Source: Cohaesibacter celericrescens (GTDB taxonomy: Bacteria > Pseudomonadota > Alphaproteobacteria > Rhizobiales > Cohaesibacteraceae). From it: DNA of 64,000 bases. The DNA is taken from NCBI RefSeq assembly GCF_002866925.1, contig NZ_PKUQ01000055.1, forward strand, positions 1 through 64,000. Reading direction: 5' to 3'. Shown piece after piece: positions 1 to 8,772 of the stretch. Under the pieces are notes generated by a model, which worked only from the letters and a program-made list of their open reading frames with translations, was not told where the DNA came from and did no database searches. Position 1 is the first letter of the stretch. The number at the start of each line of letters is the position of its first letter. The translations under genes and the position numbers were made by a program.

Positions 1-184
1 GCGTGGTGAAGCGCTCGCCAGCTATGGCGCTCATATTAAGAATGGCACACGGTTGCGCTCTAGGAGGCCGTTTGCCCCCCTTGCTGGCCATTGGAAAGCA
101 AAAGCTGACGACATCGCCCCAGTTTAAATTTACACGCCAGTCATTGGTTGGTTTGGAAATAAGATCATTGGCAATATCAAGCAT
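1..184 (-). CDS. Partial PemK/MazF-like protein (N-terminus only)
   Basis: An open frame begins with ATG at 184 and runs off the left edge of the window, giving 61 codons. An in-frame TAA lies just upstream, and an AAGGAG ribosome site sits 11 bases before the ATG. Residues WGDVVSFCFP followed by a basic stretch and a PCAIL segment resemble the first two strands of MazF/PemK-type toxins, where a GDVV...F motif is followed by RP-A-V. If so, it would be an mRNA interferase-like protein of a toxin-antitoxin pair, and the 154-residue gene upstream could be its partner, although that protein does not look like a known antitoxin. The C-terminal catalytic region is outside the window. The family call is tentative. 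Confidence 0.45.
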   Translation of the reverse strand, partial: MLDIANDLISKPTNDWRVNLNWGDVVSFCFPMASKGGKRPPRAQPCAILNMSAIAGERFTT

Positions 185-470
185 GCGTATAAATACTCCT
201 TACTCATTTGGGTGAGATAACAGTCTGACGCCTGCCTTCTCCTTCATTTGAAACGGAAATCGGATTGAACGCGGCGACATTAAAGCTGCCGCGTGCAACC
301 TGATTGCTCGACTTGCGCATGGTGCGCGTTGGAAGATTGTCAAAGAGGAAGGGTTGCGGGAAACCGGAATGCAACAACGGCCTTGAAGGCAACCTGAATG
401 GCCTCAGCGGGACCGTCAGCGTGATATGGTTACCACCGCCAGAATTGTGGTGATCGGATTGACCTGATTG
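185..470. other. Gene-poor spacer
   Basis: No convincing coding frame, RNA gene or repeat is seen between the two minus-strand genes. Short open frames here have no ribosome site and no recognisable product. The stretch directly before position 184 holds the ribosome site of the truncated gene. Confidence 0.5.
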
Positions 471-935
471 TCAGGTCCGCCGTGATGTATTTGTGGCCTT
501 CAGCAACTGATAGAGCTCTTCGTCGTGCGATAGATCGACTAACATGTTTGGCAGAGGTTCAACGTTGTTGAGCTGTTTTATCTGATATTCATTCAGGCCG
601 ACGTGGGTGGGTTTGCCATTTGCGTCACAAGGGAACGCGATATGATCCGTCCCGACAATAATAATGTCGCCGCATTCAATTTTCAGGCAGGGTGCCTGTT
701 TCAGGCTTTTCATGACTGCATCGTCTGCGACAAGAAAGCCCTTTGGACATGGCAGGACAGGTGCAGAAAGCCAGCCGGGTGCAAGGATTGCATATTCCAG
801 ATCCTCGACTTTATAGGTGTTGAGTACCAGATATATGCATGGTTCGCGATATTGTTCGGGAATTTCAATTTCCCCGTTCCCGTTCAACTGAACGATATCA
901 CCAAGGGTGAATTGCGGATTTGAAGCATCGGTCAT
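471..935 (-). CDS. Hypothetical protein
   Basis: A 154-residue soluble protein without signal peptide or membrane segment. It is acidic and starts with a small beta-rich segment (FTLGDIVQLNGNGEIEIP). It also holds GDIIIVGTDHIAFP and an NEYQIKQLNN segment. I do not recognise a family. The start at 935 is preferred because an AGGA lies 7 bases upstream; an ATG at 971 is possible, but there the GGAGGA touches the start codon. It lies downstream of the relaxase on the same strand and upstream of the MazF-like gene, so it is probably cargo or maintenance gene of the mobile region. Whether it pairs with the MazF-like gene cannot be judged from sequence. Confidence 0.6.
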   Translation of the reverse strand: MTDASNPQFTLGDIVQLNGNGEIEIPEQYREPCIYLVLNTYKVEDLEYAILAPGWLSAPVLPCPKGFLVADDAVMKSLKQAPCLKIECGDIIIVGTDHIAFPCDANGKPTHVGLNEYQIKQLNNVEPLPNMLVDLSHDEELYQLLKATNTSRRT

Positions 936-1097
936 GGAGTGTCCTGTCTGTTTGCTGTTCCGCCTATCCATTCCTCCGGTCTGTCTGTCAGACCAAGTTG
1001 GTTGAATGTGGCGTCACCCAGATCGCCACATGAAAGCAGATTGGTCTCCCTAATGCTCATTACCTGTTTTGGATCTTGATGCCTTCAGAGGGCAGTG

Positions 1098-1370
1098 TCA
1101 GAGAAAATAGACTTGAGACGGGTAGGGTGCGCGGATGTCGTTGAACCGGTCACGCTCTGGACCCGGTAACGGTCCGATGACGGGTGTACCACCGGCTCTC
1201 AGATCAAATTCTTTATCGTTCAACAAGGACGCTTGAACTGAGACATTGACGTCATGGCTTTGAGGCGTGCTGGGTGTTCTTTGGTTCGTTCGTGTTTGGT
1301 GGCCAGAGTTGTCATCAATAAACTCCTTGGCTTTTAGAGTTGTGAGTGCTTTGGCCTCACCAAGAGCGGC
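1098..1370 (-). CDS. Possible small or frameshifted gene downstream of relaxase
   Basis: A 90-codon open frame without a standard in-frame start. Its C-terminal half reads like real protein (LLNDKEFDLRAGG, GPLPGPERDRFNDIRAPYP, ending VYFL). A good ribosome site (AAGGAG, 7 bases before ATG at about 1314) belongs to a different frame, which stops after 31 codons. This suggests either a frameshift joining the two frames or a decayed gene. It follows the relaxase on the same strand, like accessory genes of mobilization modules. No family is recognised. The rest of the 936-1417 interval appears empty. Confidence 0.3.
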   Translation of the reverse strand, partial: AALGEAKALTTLKAKEFIDDNSGHQTRTNQRTPSTPQSHDVNVSVQASLLNDKEFDLRAGGTPVIGPLPGPERDRFNDIRAPYPSQVYFL

Positions 1371-1417
1371 TCAAAAGCCAGCAACCCATCCACCTGTCTT
1401 TAGGGGCTCAAAGAAAC

Positions 1418-4048
1418 TCAGCGCGATAGGTCATCATCGCGGGATCTTTGCTTTATACGTTGGGACCGCTTTTTTTGTTGCAAGCGCGCATCGACATCGT
1501 TTTGGATCTTTTCCCAAGTTGGCAGTGGGTCAGAAGCATTGTATTTGTCCAATTCAGGAAACTTGGCTTTAAGTAAACTTATTGTTTCCCGGCGGCTCTC
1601 AATTCGAGCCTCATAGAACTGAATTACATTTCTCATTCGTTCGCTTTCTGGGGGTCCATCTCGATCGGGGAAAGCCTCGCTAAGTTCATTTTTGAGTGTG
1701 GAAATTTGACGATTATATTCAATAATGCGTTCATAATCTGCTTGGACATTATGGAGAGGGTTTGAGGATTGGCGTAGCTTCTTGCGTCGCACAAGTTTCT
1801 TGATCGTTTCATCATCATTTTGGGACCGCAAAACGGGAGTGCGTTGATCGGGGCTATATGGTTGGCTCTGATGATGTGCGGCTTGGGTAGTCTTTTGCGG
1901 AGCCTTCACCAAAGGAATAGCTTCATTCGCGGTCTTTGCTTTGGGAGCAATTTCTTTCAATGGCTCTGCAGACTTTGGCACAGCAGTTCGAGCCGTGTCA
2001 TTCGTGTTTTCAATCCGTTTGTGAACGGTTGGCGGGCTGGATGATAAAGGCTTCTCTTGGATTGGATCATCAGTTTCTAAATTCAATGGTGCATCCCAAT
2101 CAGGATCACATTGTTTTGCTGCTACTTTCTTGTAAATTCTTCCATTACTTTGATCACCTTGTCCAAGTATTACATTTATGGCGGCCATTTCTTGAGCACT
2201 CAATTCCGGTGTGCTGGGTGGAAATTCTGTCATGTTATCGACCGGTTGAGGCTTGATTTTGCGATCAGCGCGATTATCTGCGTCAGCCGTGTTTGAAGGC
2301 GCCGGTGGGGCAAATGGATTTGATGATTGAGATTTTTTAAATCGTTTCTGGCGTTCATTTGCAATCTTGGCCTTTATCATCTTCTCCAGGGGGACAAAAA
2401 TCTCATCCGTGGATTTTTGCAACAGAACCTTGGCTGATCGACCTATGATGTCTCCAATTGGCTGTAGGCTGTCGACTGCATTTGAGAGATTGTGCGCAAT
2501 ACTGTCTGCAACATCCTCAAGTGTATTTTTATTCCCGTATTTTGTGATGCCATGCTGAAGTGCAGAAATCGATGAGCTAAATATTCTCGACGTTCTGTCA
2601 GCCATAGAAGAACGGGGCGAAAACAAAATTGAGGGAGGAGCTTGCTTTGTCCCAATGGGATCAACCACCACCTGTTGACCCGAGATCTTATCGTTTTCAA
2701 AATCGACGAACGACCTGTCGGCTTCGGGCTTCACTGAGATCTGCGTTGAATGTGTTTCAGGTGGTGTTTCTGGGATTATTTCGGTGTTAGTTTTTGTAGC
2801 GTTGCTATTTTGTGCTTGTGCTGTCGATATTTTATCAGGAGGTGCTGCCTTTTCACTGTTCTCTGCACCGATGATTGAGTGTTCATTAAAACCGAATTGA
2901 ATGACAGGTTTATCGTCGTTATCACATGTATCTGCTGTCTTAACTGGTGATAGATTTTCCGACACCTGAGTGCCAAGGTTGGGGGCAACATCGGACAAGG
3001 GCTCCCAACCGAAGAGACTATCAAAATCTACCTCAGAGTCTTCATCAAATACTGGGTCGTCCGATTTGTTCTCTGACGCTACACTTTCTAGTTGGATCAT
3101 TTGTTGACCATCATTGGTTTCTTTAACAAAGGCATCGCTGTAGGGGCGAAGTCGGTCAGGATAAATAGCTGGATCAATGGGCTCACTCATGGAGTGAGAC
3201 AGATGATGGTTTTCAAGAATAGTCAGTATGTTTTCTCTGACGGCTTGTCTGGTTTTGGGTGTCAAATTGTCAATATGCGCGTTCTCGCCATCCTTTCGCT
3301 GTGCCTTTTGTGTCGCTTGCGGCCCTTCATGCACTTGTGGCTTTTGAGCAAGGCCTAGCTCTTTAAGGGAGCGCGTTTCAGCGTGCCGCAATCCATCGTG
3401 ATCGGCAATCTTGTTGATAATCTCTGCAACCTTCAGGCGGGCATTCTCGCGAGAGTGAAGTTCGCCAAGGCGGATATAATCCCGTCGCCGTGCCCGCCTG
3501 GTTTTCTTGGTATGCGGGTCTGGTTGATCAACAGACATTCTTTTTTCAGATCTTTCTCTTGCTGAGCTTGGCGTCTCAAGCCCATCCACCATCCAAAGGT
3601 GCAGATGCGGATTGTGTGGCCTATCAGTATGGATGGCAGCAACGACCATGGCCTCGCTATCACCGGCAAAGTGCTCGATGATGCGCATGGCCATTTCACC
3701 TTGCTGTTGTGGAGTTGCATCGATTGACAGGCTGATGACGGCCTTATCGCCAAGTCGGACGCCAGTTTTTTTCGTATGCTTTTTGGCGCGGTTTTCCAAA
3801 AAACCACGGCACATCGAAAAGAACTTTCTGCGTTCGCATGGGGTTTCGGCAACAACGGTGGTGGCAGCGTTGTTTCGAAATAGCAAAGCACCGCCTTGCT
3901 TGCTGTTGATGGCTGGTCTGCGGCAAATATAGTGGAGATTGGCCAATAATTTGCCGATGCCGTCATCAACGCAAACGCAAGAACGCGCTTTTGGGTCCGT
4001 CGAAACAGACCCAAAATTCGCAGTTATTGCGTAGGTGGAAATGGCCAC
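1418..4048 (-). CDS. MobA/MobL-type relaxase (mobilization nuclease)
   Basis: A DNA relaxase that would nick oriT and pilot the strand during conjugative mobilization. The metal-binding three-histidine motif is clear: HTDRPHNPHLHLW, near residues 140-152 counted from the GTG start. It is preceded by a Ser/Asp-rich strand (VISLSID) and an N-terminal SCVCVDDGIGKLLANLHYI segment. After residue ~250 the protein becomes long, polar and low in complexity (Lys/Glu/Pro/Ser rich), ending in a basic coiled region. There is no helicase or primase motif. The GTG at 4048 is chosen because GGAGA lies 7 bases upstream; ATGs at 4066 and 4120 give longer versions but lack ribosome sites. A hairpin and RSF1010-like nick sequence lie immediately upstream (4137-4190). 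No type IV secretion genes are visible, so the element is mobilizable rather than self-transmissible as far as this window shows. Confidence 0.85.
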   Translation of the reverse strand: MAISTYAITANFGSVSTDPKARSCVCVDDGIGKLLANLHYICRRPAINSKQGGALLFRNNAATTVVAETPCERRKFFSMCRGFLENRAKKHTKKTGVRLGDKAVISLSIDATPQQQGEMAMRIIEHFAGDSEAMVVAAIHTDRPHNPHLHLWMVDGLETPSSARERSEKRMSVDQPDPHTKKTRRARRRDYIRLGELHSRENARLKVAEIINKIADHDGLRHAETRSLKELGLAQKPQVHEGPQATQKAQRKDGENAHIDNLTPKTRQAVRENILTILENHHLSHSMSEPIDPAIYPDRLRPYSDAFVKETNDGQQMIQLESVASENKSDDPVFDEDSEVDFDSLFGWEPLSDVAPNLGTQVSENLSPVKTADTCDNDDKPVIQFGFNEHSIIGAENSEKAAPPDKISTAQAQNSNATKTNTEIIPETPPETHSTQISVKPEADRSFVDFENDKISGQQVVVDPIGTKQAPPSILFSPRSSMADRTSRIFSSSISALQHGITKYGNKNTLEDVADSIAHNLSNAVDSLQPIGDIIGRSAKVLLQKSTDEIFVPLEKMIKAKIANERQKRFKKSQSSNPFAPPAPSNTADADNRADRKIKPQPVDNMTEFPPSTPELSAQEMAAINVILGQGDQSNGRIYKKVAAKQCDPDWDAPLNLETDDPIQEKPLSSSPPTVHKRIENTNDTARTAVPKSAEPLKEIAPKAKTANEAIPLVKAPQKTTQAAHHQSQPYSPDQRTPVLRSQNDDETIKKLVRRKKLRQSSNPLHNVQADYERIIEYNRQISTLKNELSEAFPDRDGPPESERMRNVIQFYEARIESRRETISLLKAKFPELDKYNASDPLPTWEKIQNDVDARLQQKKRSQRIKQRSRDDDLSR

Positions 4049-4136
4049 GAGCAGTCTCCAATACATTTGGAATGCTCGTGGATCGGTTCCGCCTAATCCT
4101 GCTGAAGGCGCGCTACCCACCGTTCAGGTGGAGGAT

Positions 4137-4190
4137 GCTTAACGCAGCTGGACAAAGTCCAGACCGTTAAGCTTCCAAGTGCGCCCTCCA
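4137..4190 (+). other. Candidate oriT (hairpin plus MOBQ-type nick sequence)
   Basis: A nested inverted repeat spans 4137-4172. The outer arms are GCTTAACG/CGTTAAGC (4137-4144, 4165-4172). The inner arms are CTGGAC/GTCCAG (4148-4153, 4157-4162) with an AAA loop. Four bases further on, AAGTGCGCCCTCC (4177-4189) matches the nick region I know from RSF1010/R1162 oriT, where the cut falls between GTGCG and CCCT, so here between 4183 and 4184. It is directly upstream of a divergently placed relaxase, the usual arrangement. The match is from memory and no alignment was run. Confidence 0.7.
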
Positions 4191-4460
4191 AAGCCGGGAG
4201 CTTATTGTTTAACGAGCATCGTGAAGGGAACTGTGGCCTCAACAAAAATCTCGCTACGGTAACTGCACAAAGGATGGCAAAAAGTTTGAGCCGAACTTTG
4301 AAACGCGTTCGTGAGATGCTCGGTCTCTATGAGATTATGATGGGTTTCAAACAAGGTTTGTAATGGCACTTGTTACGGTCTGTTCGCTACCCCGGACCGT
4401 GTGCCTAGACCAGCACTATAAACATTTGGGTTTGGATCTTCCGCTTCGGTCGGTCATAAG

Positions 4461-4690
4461 GACTTGCCGCGCTGCAACACCGCTATTGCATATATTTGGC
4501 ACAGCGGACCCTCACGTGCAGCTCAGGCTGATCTGGCGCCAACGGCGATAGAGGGCGGAAACCGGACTTGCGGCGGAGCAACACCGCTATTGCATATATT
4601 TGGCACAGCGGACCCTCACATGCAGCTCAGACCTATCTGGCGCCAACGGCGATAGAGGGCGGGTAGCCGACTTGCCGCACTGCAACACTG
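4461..4690. repeat. 104-bp direct tandem repeat, 2.2 copies
   Basis: The block beginning CAACACCGCTATTGCATA recurs with a period of exactly 104 bases: CAACAC starts at 4475, 4579 and 4683. The first two units are nearly identical across the whole period; the third diverges after CAACACT. No stable coding frame runs through all units. The flanks (4191-4460 and 4691-4780) hold no gene that I can support. Confidence 0.8.
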
Positions 4691-4765
4691 GCTTAAGCAA
4701 TCTTCAGCAAAGCGGGCATTCACAGTGCCTATCTCACAGAGCTGGCTTTAGTGTTTGGAAGAGGA

Positions 4766-4921
4766 GAGGTCGATCATCATCGGTACCATGAGAGTCTCAA
4801 TGATGTTACGCTGGCCGACGTTTATTTTGGCTGGGACAAAGAAATTCTGAGGCAGCGAGAAAGTATCAAACAGAAAACACTCGAAACGCTCCGCTTGCTT
4901 CACCGCAAAGCAGCGGCGTAA
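4766..4921 (+). pseudogene. IS3-family transposase OrfB, C-terminal remnant
   Basis: One frame ending at TAA 4919-4921 reads VDHHRYHESL, then NDVTLADVYFGWDKEIL, then a KQKTLETLRLLHRK tail. This is the typical last ~50 residues of an IS3-group integrase (HYNHxRYHESLxNVTPADVYFG). Everything upstream, including the DDE core, is missing, so it is a dead 3' end. The same tail recurs, also decayed, at the end of the IS3 element at 28.6-30.1 kb. Confidence 0.8.
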
Positions 4922-5221
4922 TATAAACAGCCAGCTGAGGCAAAGCTTCTCTTCTTTTCAAGCCACCTTGGTTCCAATATCTTTGATGACGGACAGAACC
5001 CGCTTTGCTGCGAGCAAGAGAAATCATATGCCATAATTGGTTTGCAAAAATACCACGGTTTCTTGACAATCAGTGGAGAAATCTGATGCGGTACGTTATG
5101 AATTGGAGCAATTTTGCAGCAAATTGCCTTAAATCGAACGGTTTAAATCAAGACTTTGCGACGGCTCCAAAAGGAAAGGCAAAATGAGTGCAACCCAGGG
5201 CGCATTCCCATCGCATCCAGA
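4922..5221. other. Spacer downstream of ROK gene
   Basis: About 300 bases between the IS3 remnant and the end of the ROK regulator gene. No gene, clear terminator or repeat is seen. It is AT-richer than the flanking genes. Confidence 0.5.
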
Positions 5222-6454
5222 TTAGGCGTCCTTGGACCCCACCGTTTTCAACAGTCCTTGTTGGCGAAAAACCAACCCGATGGCACCACGTACGGTATCA
5301 TCAAAGGATTCTGTCGCTTCGATGATTTCGGGGGGGTGGCCGCGGGTGTGGGACAGAAAGGTTGTGCGCAAGGGATCAAGAAATGGCGATCCAAGTCCGG
5401 TCATAATGCCGTCGAGGAAATAATGGCTGGGAGACAGAATGGACGAAATCATGGCCAGCGCCTGACCGCAGCGTTCGCCTGCTTCGCGCACGACGGCCAG
5501 CGCGCCCTTATCCCTGCTTTCCACCAATTCGCGCAGGGTTTCCAGGCTGATTGGGTAATGCTTCTTGTCGCTCAGTTTTTGCAACACCGTGTCGACGGAT
5601 GCCAGTGTTTCTAGGCAGCCATATTTGCCACAGCGACACAGCGCGCCGGGATGCTCTACCGGAATATGGCCGATTTCGGCGGCATAACCGTCAATGCCGC
5701 GCCTGACGCGACCGTCATAAACAATTGCACCGCCGATGCCATAGTCAAAAGTGACATAAACAAAGTCCCTGAAGCCACGCGCTGCGCCCCATAACATTTT
5801 GCTTTGAGCCGCGCAGTTGGATTCATTGTCCGCATAAACCGGGCAGGGGAAGCTGCTGGCAAATTCCTTGGATAGATCCACCCCATCCCAGCTTGGCATG
5901 ATGGAACTGGCGGCGATTTGTCCTTGTGGTGAAACCGGGGCGGCTACTGCAATACCGATTCCGAGCATTTCTTCGATCAAGGTACCGGAAGCCTTTGTTA
6001 GGTCCTTCAGTTTTTTATGCAGTAGCGTCAATGCGTCTTGTGGGCTGTAGTCGATAGCAATGGGCAAGGAGACGTCTGCTATCTTGTTGTGGGCGGCATC
6101 GGAGAAGAGGATGCGGATTTCCCGCAAGCCAAGCAAGACCCCTGCGGCAAAGCCGATATTGGCTGCGATTGACTGCTTCATCTGTGGACGTCCACGTCCT
6201 CGGCTGGCTCCGTCCTGAACCGAAGCATTGGTCTCAATCACGATACCATGCGAACGCAAATCAATTAGAGCAAGAGACACGCTGGCGCGTGAAAGGCGGG
6301 TTGCCGTCACGATTTCTGTGCTGGTCGAGGCTCCATTGCATACCAAATGTCCAGCCACCAGAGAGGTGGCCGAATTCGCTTCCTGTTGCAGCAGCAGGGC
6401 TCGCAGAAGCGCGCCAGGATCATCGATATCTATTGTTCCAGAAACATTTGCCAT
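5222..6454 (-). CDS. ROK-family transcriptional regulator
   Basis: A NagC/XylR-type sugar-responsive repressor of about 410 residues. An N-terminal winged helix-turn-helix (segment STEIVTATRLSRASVSLALIDL) precedes the ROK sugar-kinase-like domain. In numbering from the upstream TTG at 6496, the domain shows the conserved GYAAEIGHIPV (residues 270-280) and the zinc motif CRCGKYGCLE (287-296). The ATG at 6454 is the likelier start. It is divergent from the ABC operon beginning at 6589 and separated by a palindromic operator, so it almost certainly controls that operon and itself. The inducing sugar cannot be told from sequence. Confidence 0.9.
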   Translation of the reverse strand: MANVSGTIDIDDPGALLRALLLQQEANSATSLVAGHLVCNGASTSTEIVTATRLSRASVSLALIDLRSHGIVIETNASVQDGASRGRGRPQMKQSIAANIGFAAGVLLGLREIRILFSDAAHNKIADVSLPIAIDYSPQDALTLLHKKLKDLTKASGTLIEEMLGIGIAVAAPVSPQGQIAASSIMPSWDGVDLSKEFASSFPCPVYADNESNCAAQSKMLWGAARGFRDFVYVTFDYGIGGAIVYDGRVRRGIDGYAAEIGHIPVEHPGALCRCGKYGCLETLASVDTVLQKLSDKKHYPISLETLRELVESRDKGALAVVREAGERCGQALAMISSILSPSHYFLDGIMTGLGSPFLDPLRTTFLSHTRGHPPEIIEATESFDDTVRGAIGLVFRQQGLLKTVGSKDA

Positions 6455-6501
6455 GCACGGAACATGGTCGAATTTTGCTGTTTGATCAAGTGCCAAGATT
6501 T

Positions 6502-6556
6502 ATTTATTCCAAAATTAGAATAAATATTGACAGAATTGATATATTGGGCGTAGCCT
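6502..6556 (+). promoter_or_regulatory. ROK operator overlapping sugar ABC promoter
   Basis: The inverted repeat ATTTATTC (6502-6509) / GAATAAAT (6518-6525) with an 8-base spacer matches the layout of NagC/Mlc-type operators. It abuts a TTGACA -35 box (6527-6532); a weak -10 (TAGCCT, 6551-6556) follows at 18-base spacing. Binding would block transcription of the substrate-binding protein gene and, on the other side, of the regulator gene. Confidence 0.65.
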
Positions 6557-6588
6557 TGTGATGGAGGACATATTAATGGAGGATTATT

Positions 6589-7821
6589 ATGCTACTTAAA
6601 GGACTGAGCAGCTCTGTTCTTGCGCTCTCGATTTTGACTGTGCCCGCACTGTCAGAAGAGTTGAAATTGTGGACTTTGACCCACGATGCGGAAACCGCCC
6701 GCACAGCGTGGAAGGAAATCATCAAGGGATTTGAGCTCAAGCATCTCGATGTCACGGTTAAACACGAGATGCGCGGTACCGATGAACACAAAGCTGCCTT
6801 GCGCGTTTCCGCTGCATCCGACAAAGGCCCCGATATCTTCTTCATGTGGGCTGGTCTTGGTCTTGGTGGAGAGTTCGTTAATGCAGGCCTCTCCAAACCA
6901 CTGGATGATGCCTATGCAAAATATGGCTGGGATGATCGCTTCATCAGTTCGTCACTGGGATTCACCAAACAATATGCAGGCGGACGGCACGGCGTGCCTT
7001 TCACGTTCCATGGCGAAGCTCTGTATTACAACAAAGCTTTGTTCGAGAAGGCCGGTATTGAAGCATTGCCTGCAACCTATGAAGATCTCAAAGCCGTAGC
7101 GAAAAAGCTTAAAGATGCCGGCATTCCGGCCATCACCTTCGGCGGTACGGTCAATTGGCATGTGATGCGCTTAATGGATGTCATTCTGGAAGCCCAATGT
7201 GGTCCGGAAAAACATGATGCCCTCAAAGGCATGAAAGCCGATTGGGCGAGCGAAGCCTGTGCTACAGCGTCCTTTGCAGACCTGGCTGACTGGTCACAAA
7301 ACTATATCTTGTCGCCTTTCATGGGCATTGATCAGTCGCAGTCTTTCAATCTGTTCAATGCGAACAGGGCTGCGATGATGCTGGAAGGTGATTGGCTGGT
7401 CGATCAAATCGAGGAAGCTGGACGGGTGGATGACTTCGGGCTTTTTGCTTTTCCAACTGGCTATGACCGTCTGTATGGATTTGCGGAAAATCTCTATGTC
7501 TCCAGCAGATCAGAAGTGCCTGATACCGCCGCGGCTTTTTTGAATTATTTCAGCTCGGACGAAGTCCAGCAGAAATATTACAGCAGCTTCAGCTCAAGCT
7601 CGGTCAACCAGCATGTGACATATGCGAACCAGAATGTGATCGACAAAAAGTGGAGCAGTATTTTTGGTGCATATGGCGAGACTTTCGTCAATGGCGACCA
7701 GGCCTTTCCGCTTGATGTGACGACGGAGTATTTCCGTCTCATCAATGAAGTGGCATCAGGGCATTTGGATGCTCCTGAGGCTGCAAAAGCCATGCAGACC
7801 TTCATTGACAACCGCGGATAA
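6589..7821 (+). CDS. Sugar ABC transporter substrate-binding protein (MalE-like)
   Basis: An extracellular solute-binding protein family 1 member of 410 residues. The signal peptide covers about 22 residues (hydrophobic core VLALSILTV, cleavage near ALS-EE). The mature part has the family's LKLWTLTHD start, a DIFFMWAGLG segment, GVPFTFHGEALYYNKALFEKAG, and a C-terminal EVASGHLDAPEAAKAM. A GGAGG site precedes the ATG. It is the first gene of the operon and is followed by a hairpin that probably sets its higher expression. It binds the sugar or oligosaccharide in the periplasm; the specificity is unknown, but the operon's glycoside hydrolase suggests a plant- or algal-type oligosaccharide. Confidence 0.9.
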   Translation: MLLKGLSSSVLALSILTVPALSEELKLWTLTHDAETARTAWKEIIKGFELKHLDVTVKHEMRGTDEHKAALRVSAASDKGPDIFFMWAGLGLGGEFVNAGLSKPLDDAYAKYGWDDRFISSSLGFTKQYAGGRHGVPFTFHGEALYYNKALFEKAGIEALPATYEDLKAVAKKLKDAGIPAITFGGTVNWHVMRLMDVILEAQCGPEKHDALKGMKADWASEACATASFADLADWSQNYILSPFMGIDQSQSFNLFNANRAAMMLEGDWLVDQIEEAGRVDDFGLFAFPTGYDRLYGFAENLYVSSRSEVPDTAAAFLNYFSSDEVQQKYYSSFSSSSVNQHVTYANQNVIDKKWSSIFGAYGETFVNGDQAFPLDVTTEYFRLINEVASGHLDAPEAAKAMQTFIDNRG

Positions 7822-7832
7822 TCATCTGCCAA

Positions 7833-7864
7833 GGCAGCGGGCCAAGCCTCGCTGCCATTTTTTT
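7833..7864 (+). terminator. Intergenic terminator/attenuator after substrate-binding gene
   Basis: Stem GGCAGCG (7833-7839) / CGCTGCC (7850-7856), then A and seven T (7858-7864). It looks like a leaky intrinsic terminator between the substrate-binding protein and permease genes, which would favour expression of the binding protein. Confidence 0.75.
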
Positions 7865-7877
7865 CCGGGAAATCGAT

Positions 7878-8771
7878 ATGGCTCGACTAACCTTGTCATT
7901 CAAGCCAAGCAGCGAAGGGTATCTGCTACTCGCTCCTGCTGTTGCTATCTATTTGTTGTTTGCCTTCTATCCGATGATCGATGTCTTCACGCTGTCCTTT
8001 TCCCAGTGGAACGGATTGGTCGATGACAAAATCTGGGTTGGTTGGAAAAACTATCATGATGTGATGACCAAGGATCCAGTCTTTTGGCAGGCGGTGACAA
8101 ATACCGTGTTCTGGACCGTTTTTGCGGTGACAATTCCCAATATATTTGCCTTTGGCCTTGCGCTCGCGCTCAATCAGAATTTACCCGCGCGCAGCCCGTT
8201 GCGTGTGGCTATCTATTTGCCGGTCATCATAGCGCCCATTGCCGTGGCGACCATCTGGCGCTGGATGTATGACCCCTTTTTCGGTCTGTTCAATACAATG
8301 TTGACCTCTGCTGGTTTGACCGGATTGATTCAGGATTGGTTGGGAGACAGGGATGTGGCGTTGTGGTCCATTTTTATCGCCTATTTCTGGCAAACCGCCG
8401 GCTTCTCTATGGTGCTGTTTCTGGCAGGATTGCAGAATGTCTCCCAGACCCTGATCGAGGCGGTGCGGATTGATGGGGCCGGTCGTTACAAGACTTTTCG
8501 CCATGTCACATTACCGGCTCTCAAGCCCACCATTGCAATTGTGCTGGTGCTATCGACCATCAACTCCCTCAAGGCATTTGATATTGTTTACGGCATGACG
8601 GGCGGGGGACCTGCCCAGTCAACCCAGATGCTGGCGATGTGGGCTTACACGCAAGCCATGCAGCTGGGATCGTTCGGGCGGGGCAGTGCAATCTCAGTCA
8701 TTCTATTGGTGCTCACTCTTATTATCGTCATTCCCTATCTGGTCTGGCAATTAAGGAAAACGGAGGACTGA
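7878..8771 (+). CDS. Sugar ABC transporter permease (MalF/UgpA type)
   Basis: A 297-residue inner-membrane permease with six predicted helices, the first at about residues 17-35. The EAA loop that docks on the ATPase is present (EAVRIDGAGRYKTFRHVTLP). It pairs with the next gene, two bases downstream, to form the channel of a carbohydrate-uptake-1 type importer. The order binding protein-permease-permease supports the call. Confidence 0.92.
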   Translation: MARLTLSFKPSSEGYLLLAPAVAIYLLFAFYPMIDVFTLSFSQWNGLVDDKIWVGWKNYHDVMTKDPVFWQAVTNTVFWTVFAVTIPNIFAFGLALALNQNLPARSPLRVAIYLPVIIAPIAVATIWRWMYDPFFGLFNTMLTSAGLTGLIQDWLGDRDVALWSIFIAYFWQTAGFSMVLFLAGLQNVSQTLIEAVRIDGAGRYKTFRHVTLPALKPTIAIVLVLSTINSLKAFDIVYGMTGGGPAQSTQMLAMWAYTQAMQLGSFGRGSAISVILLVLTLIIVIPYLVWQLRKTED

Positions 8772-8772
8772 T

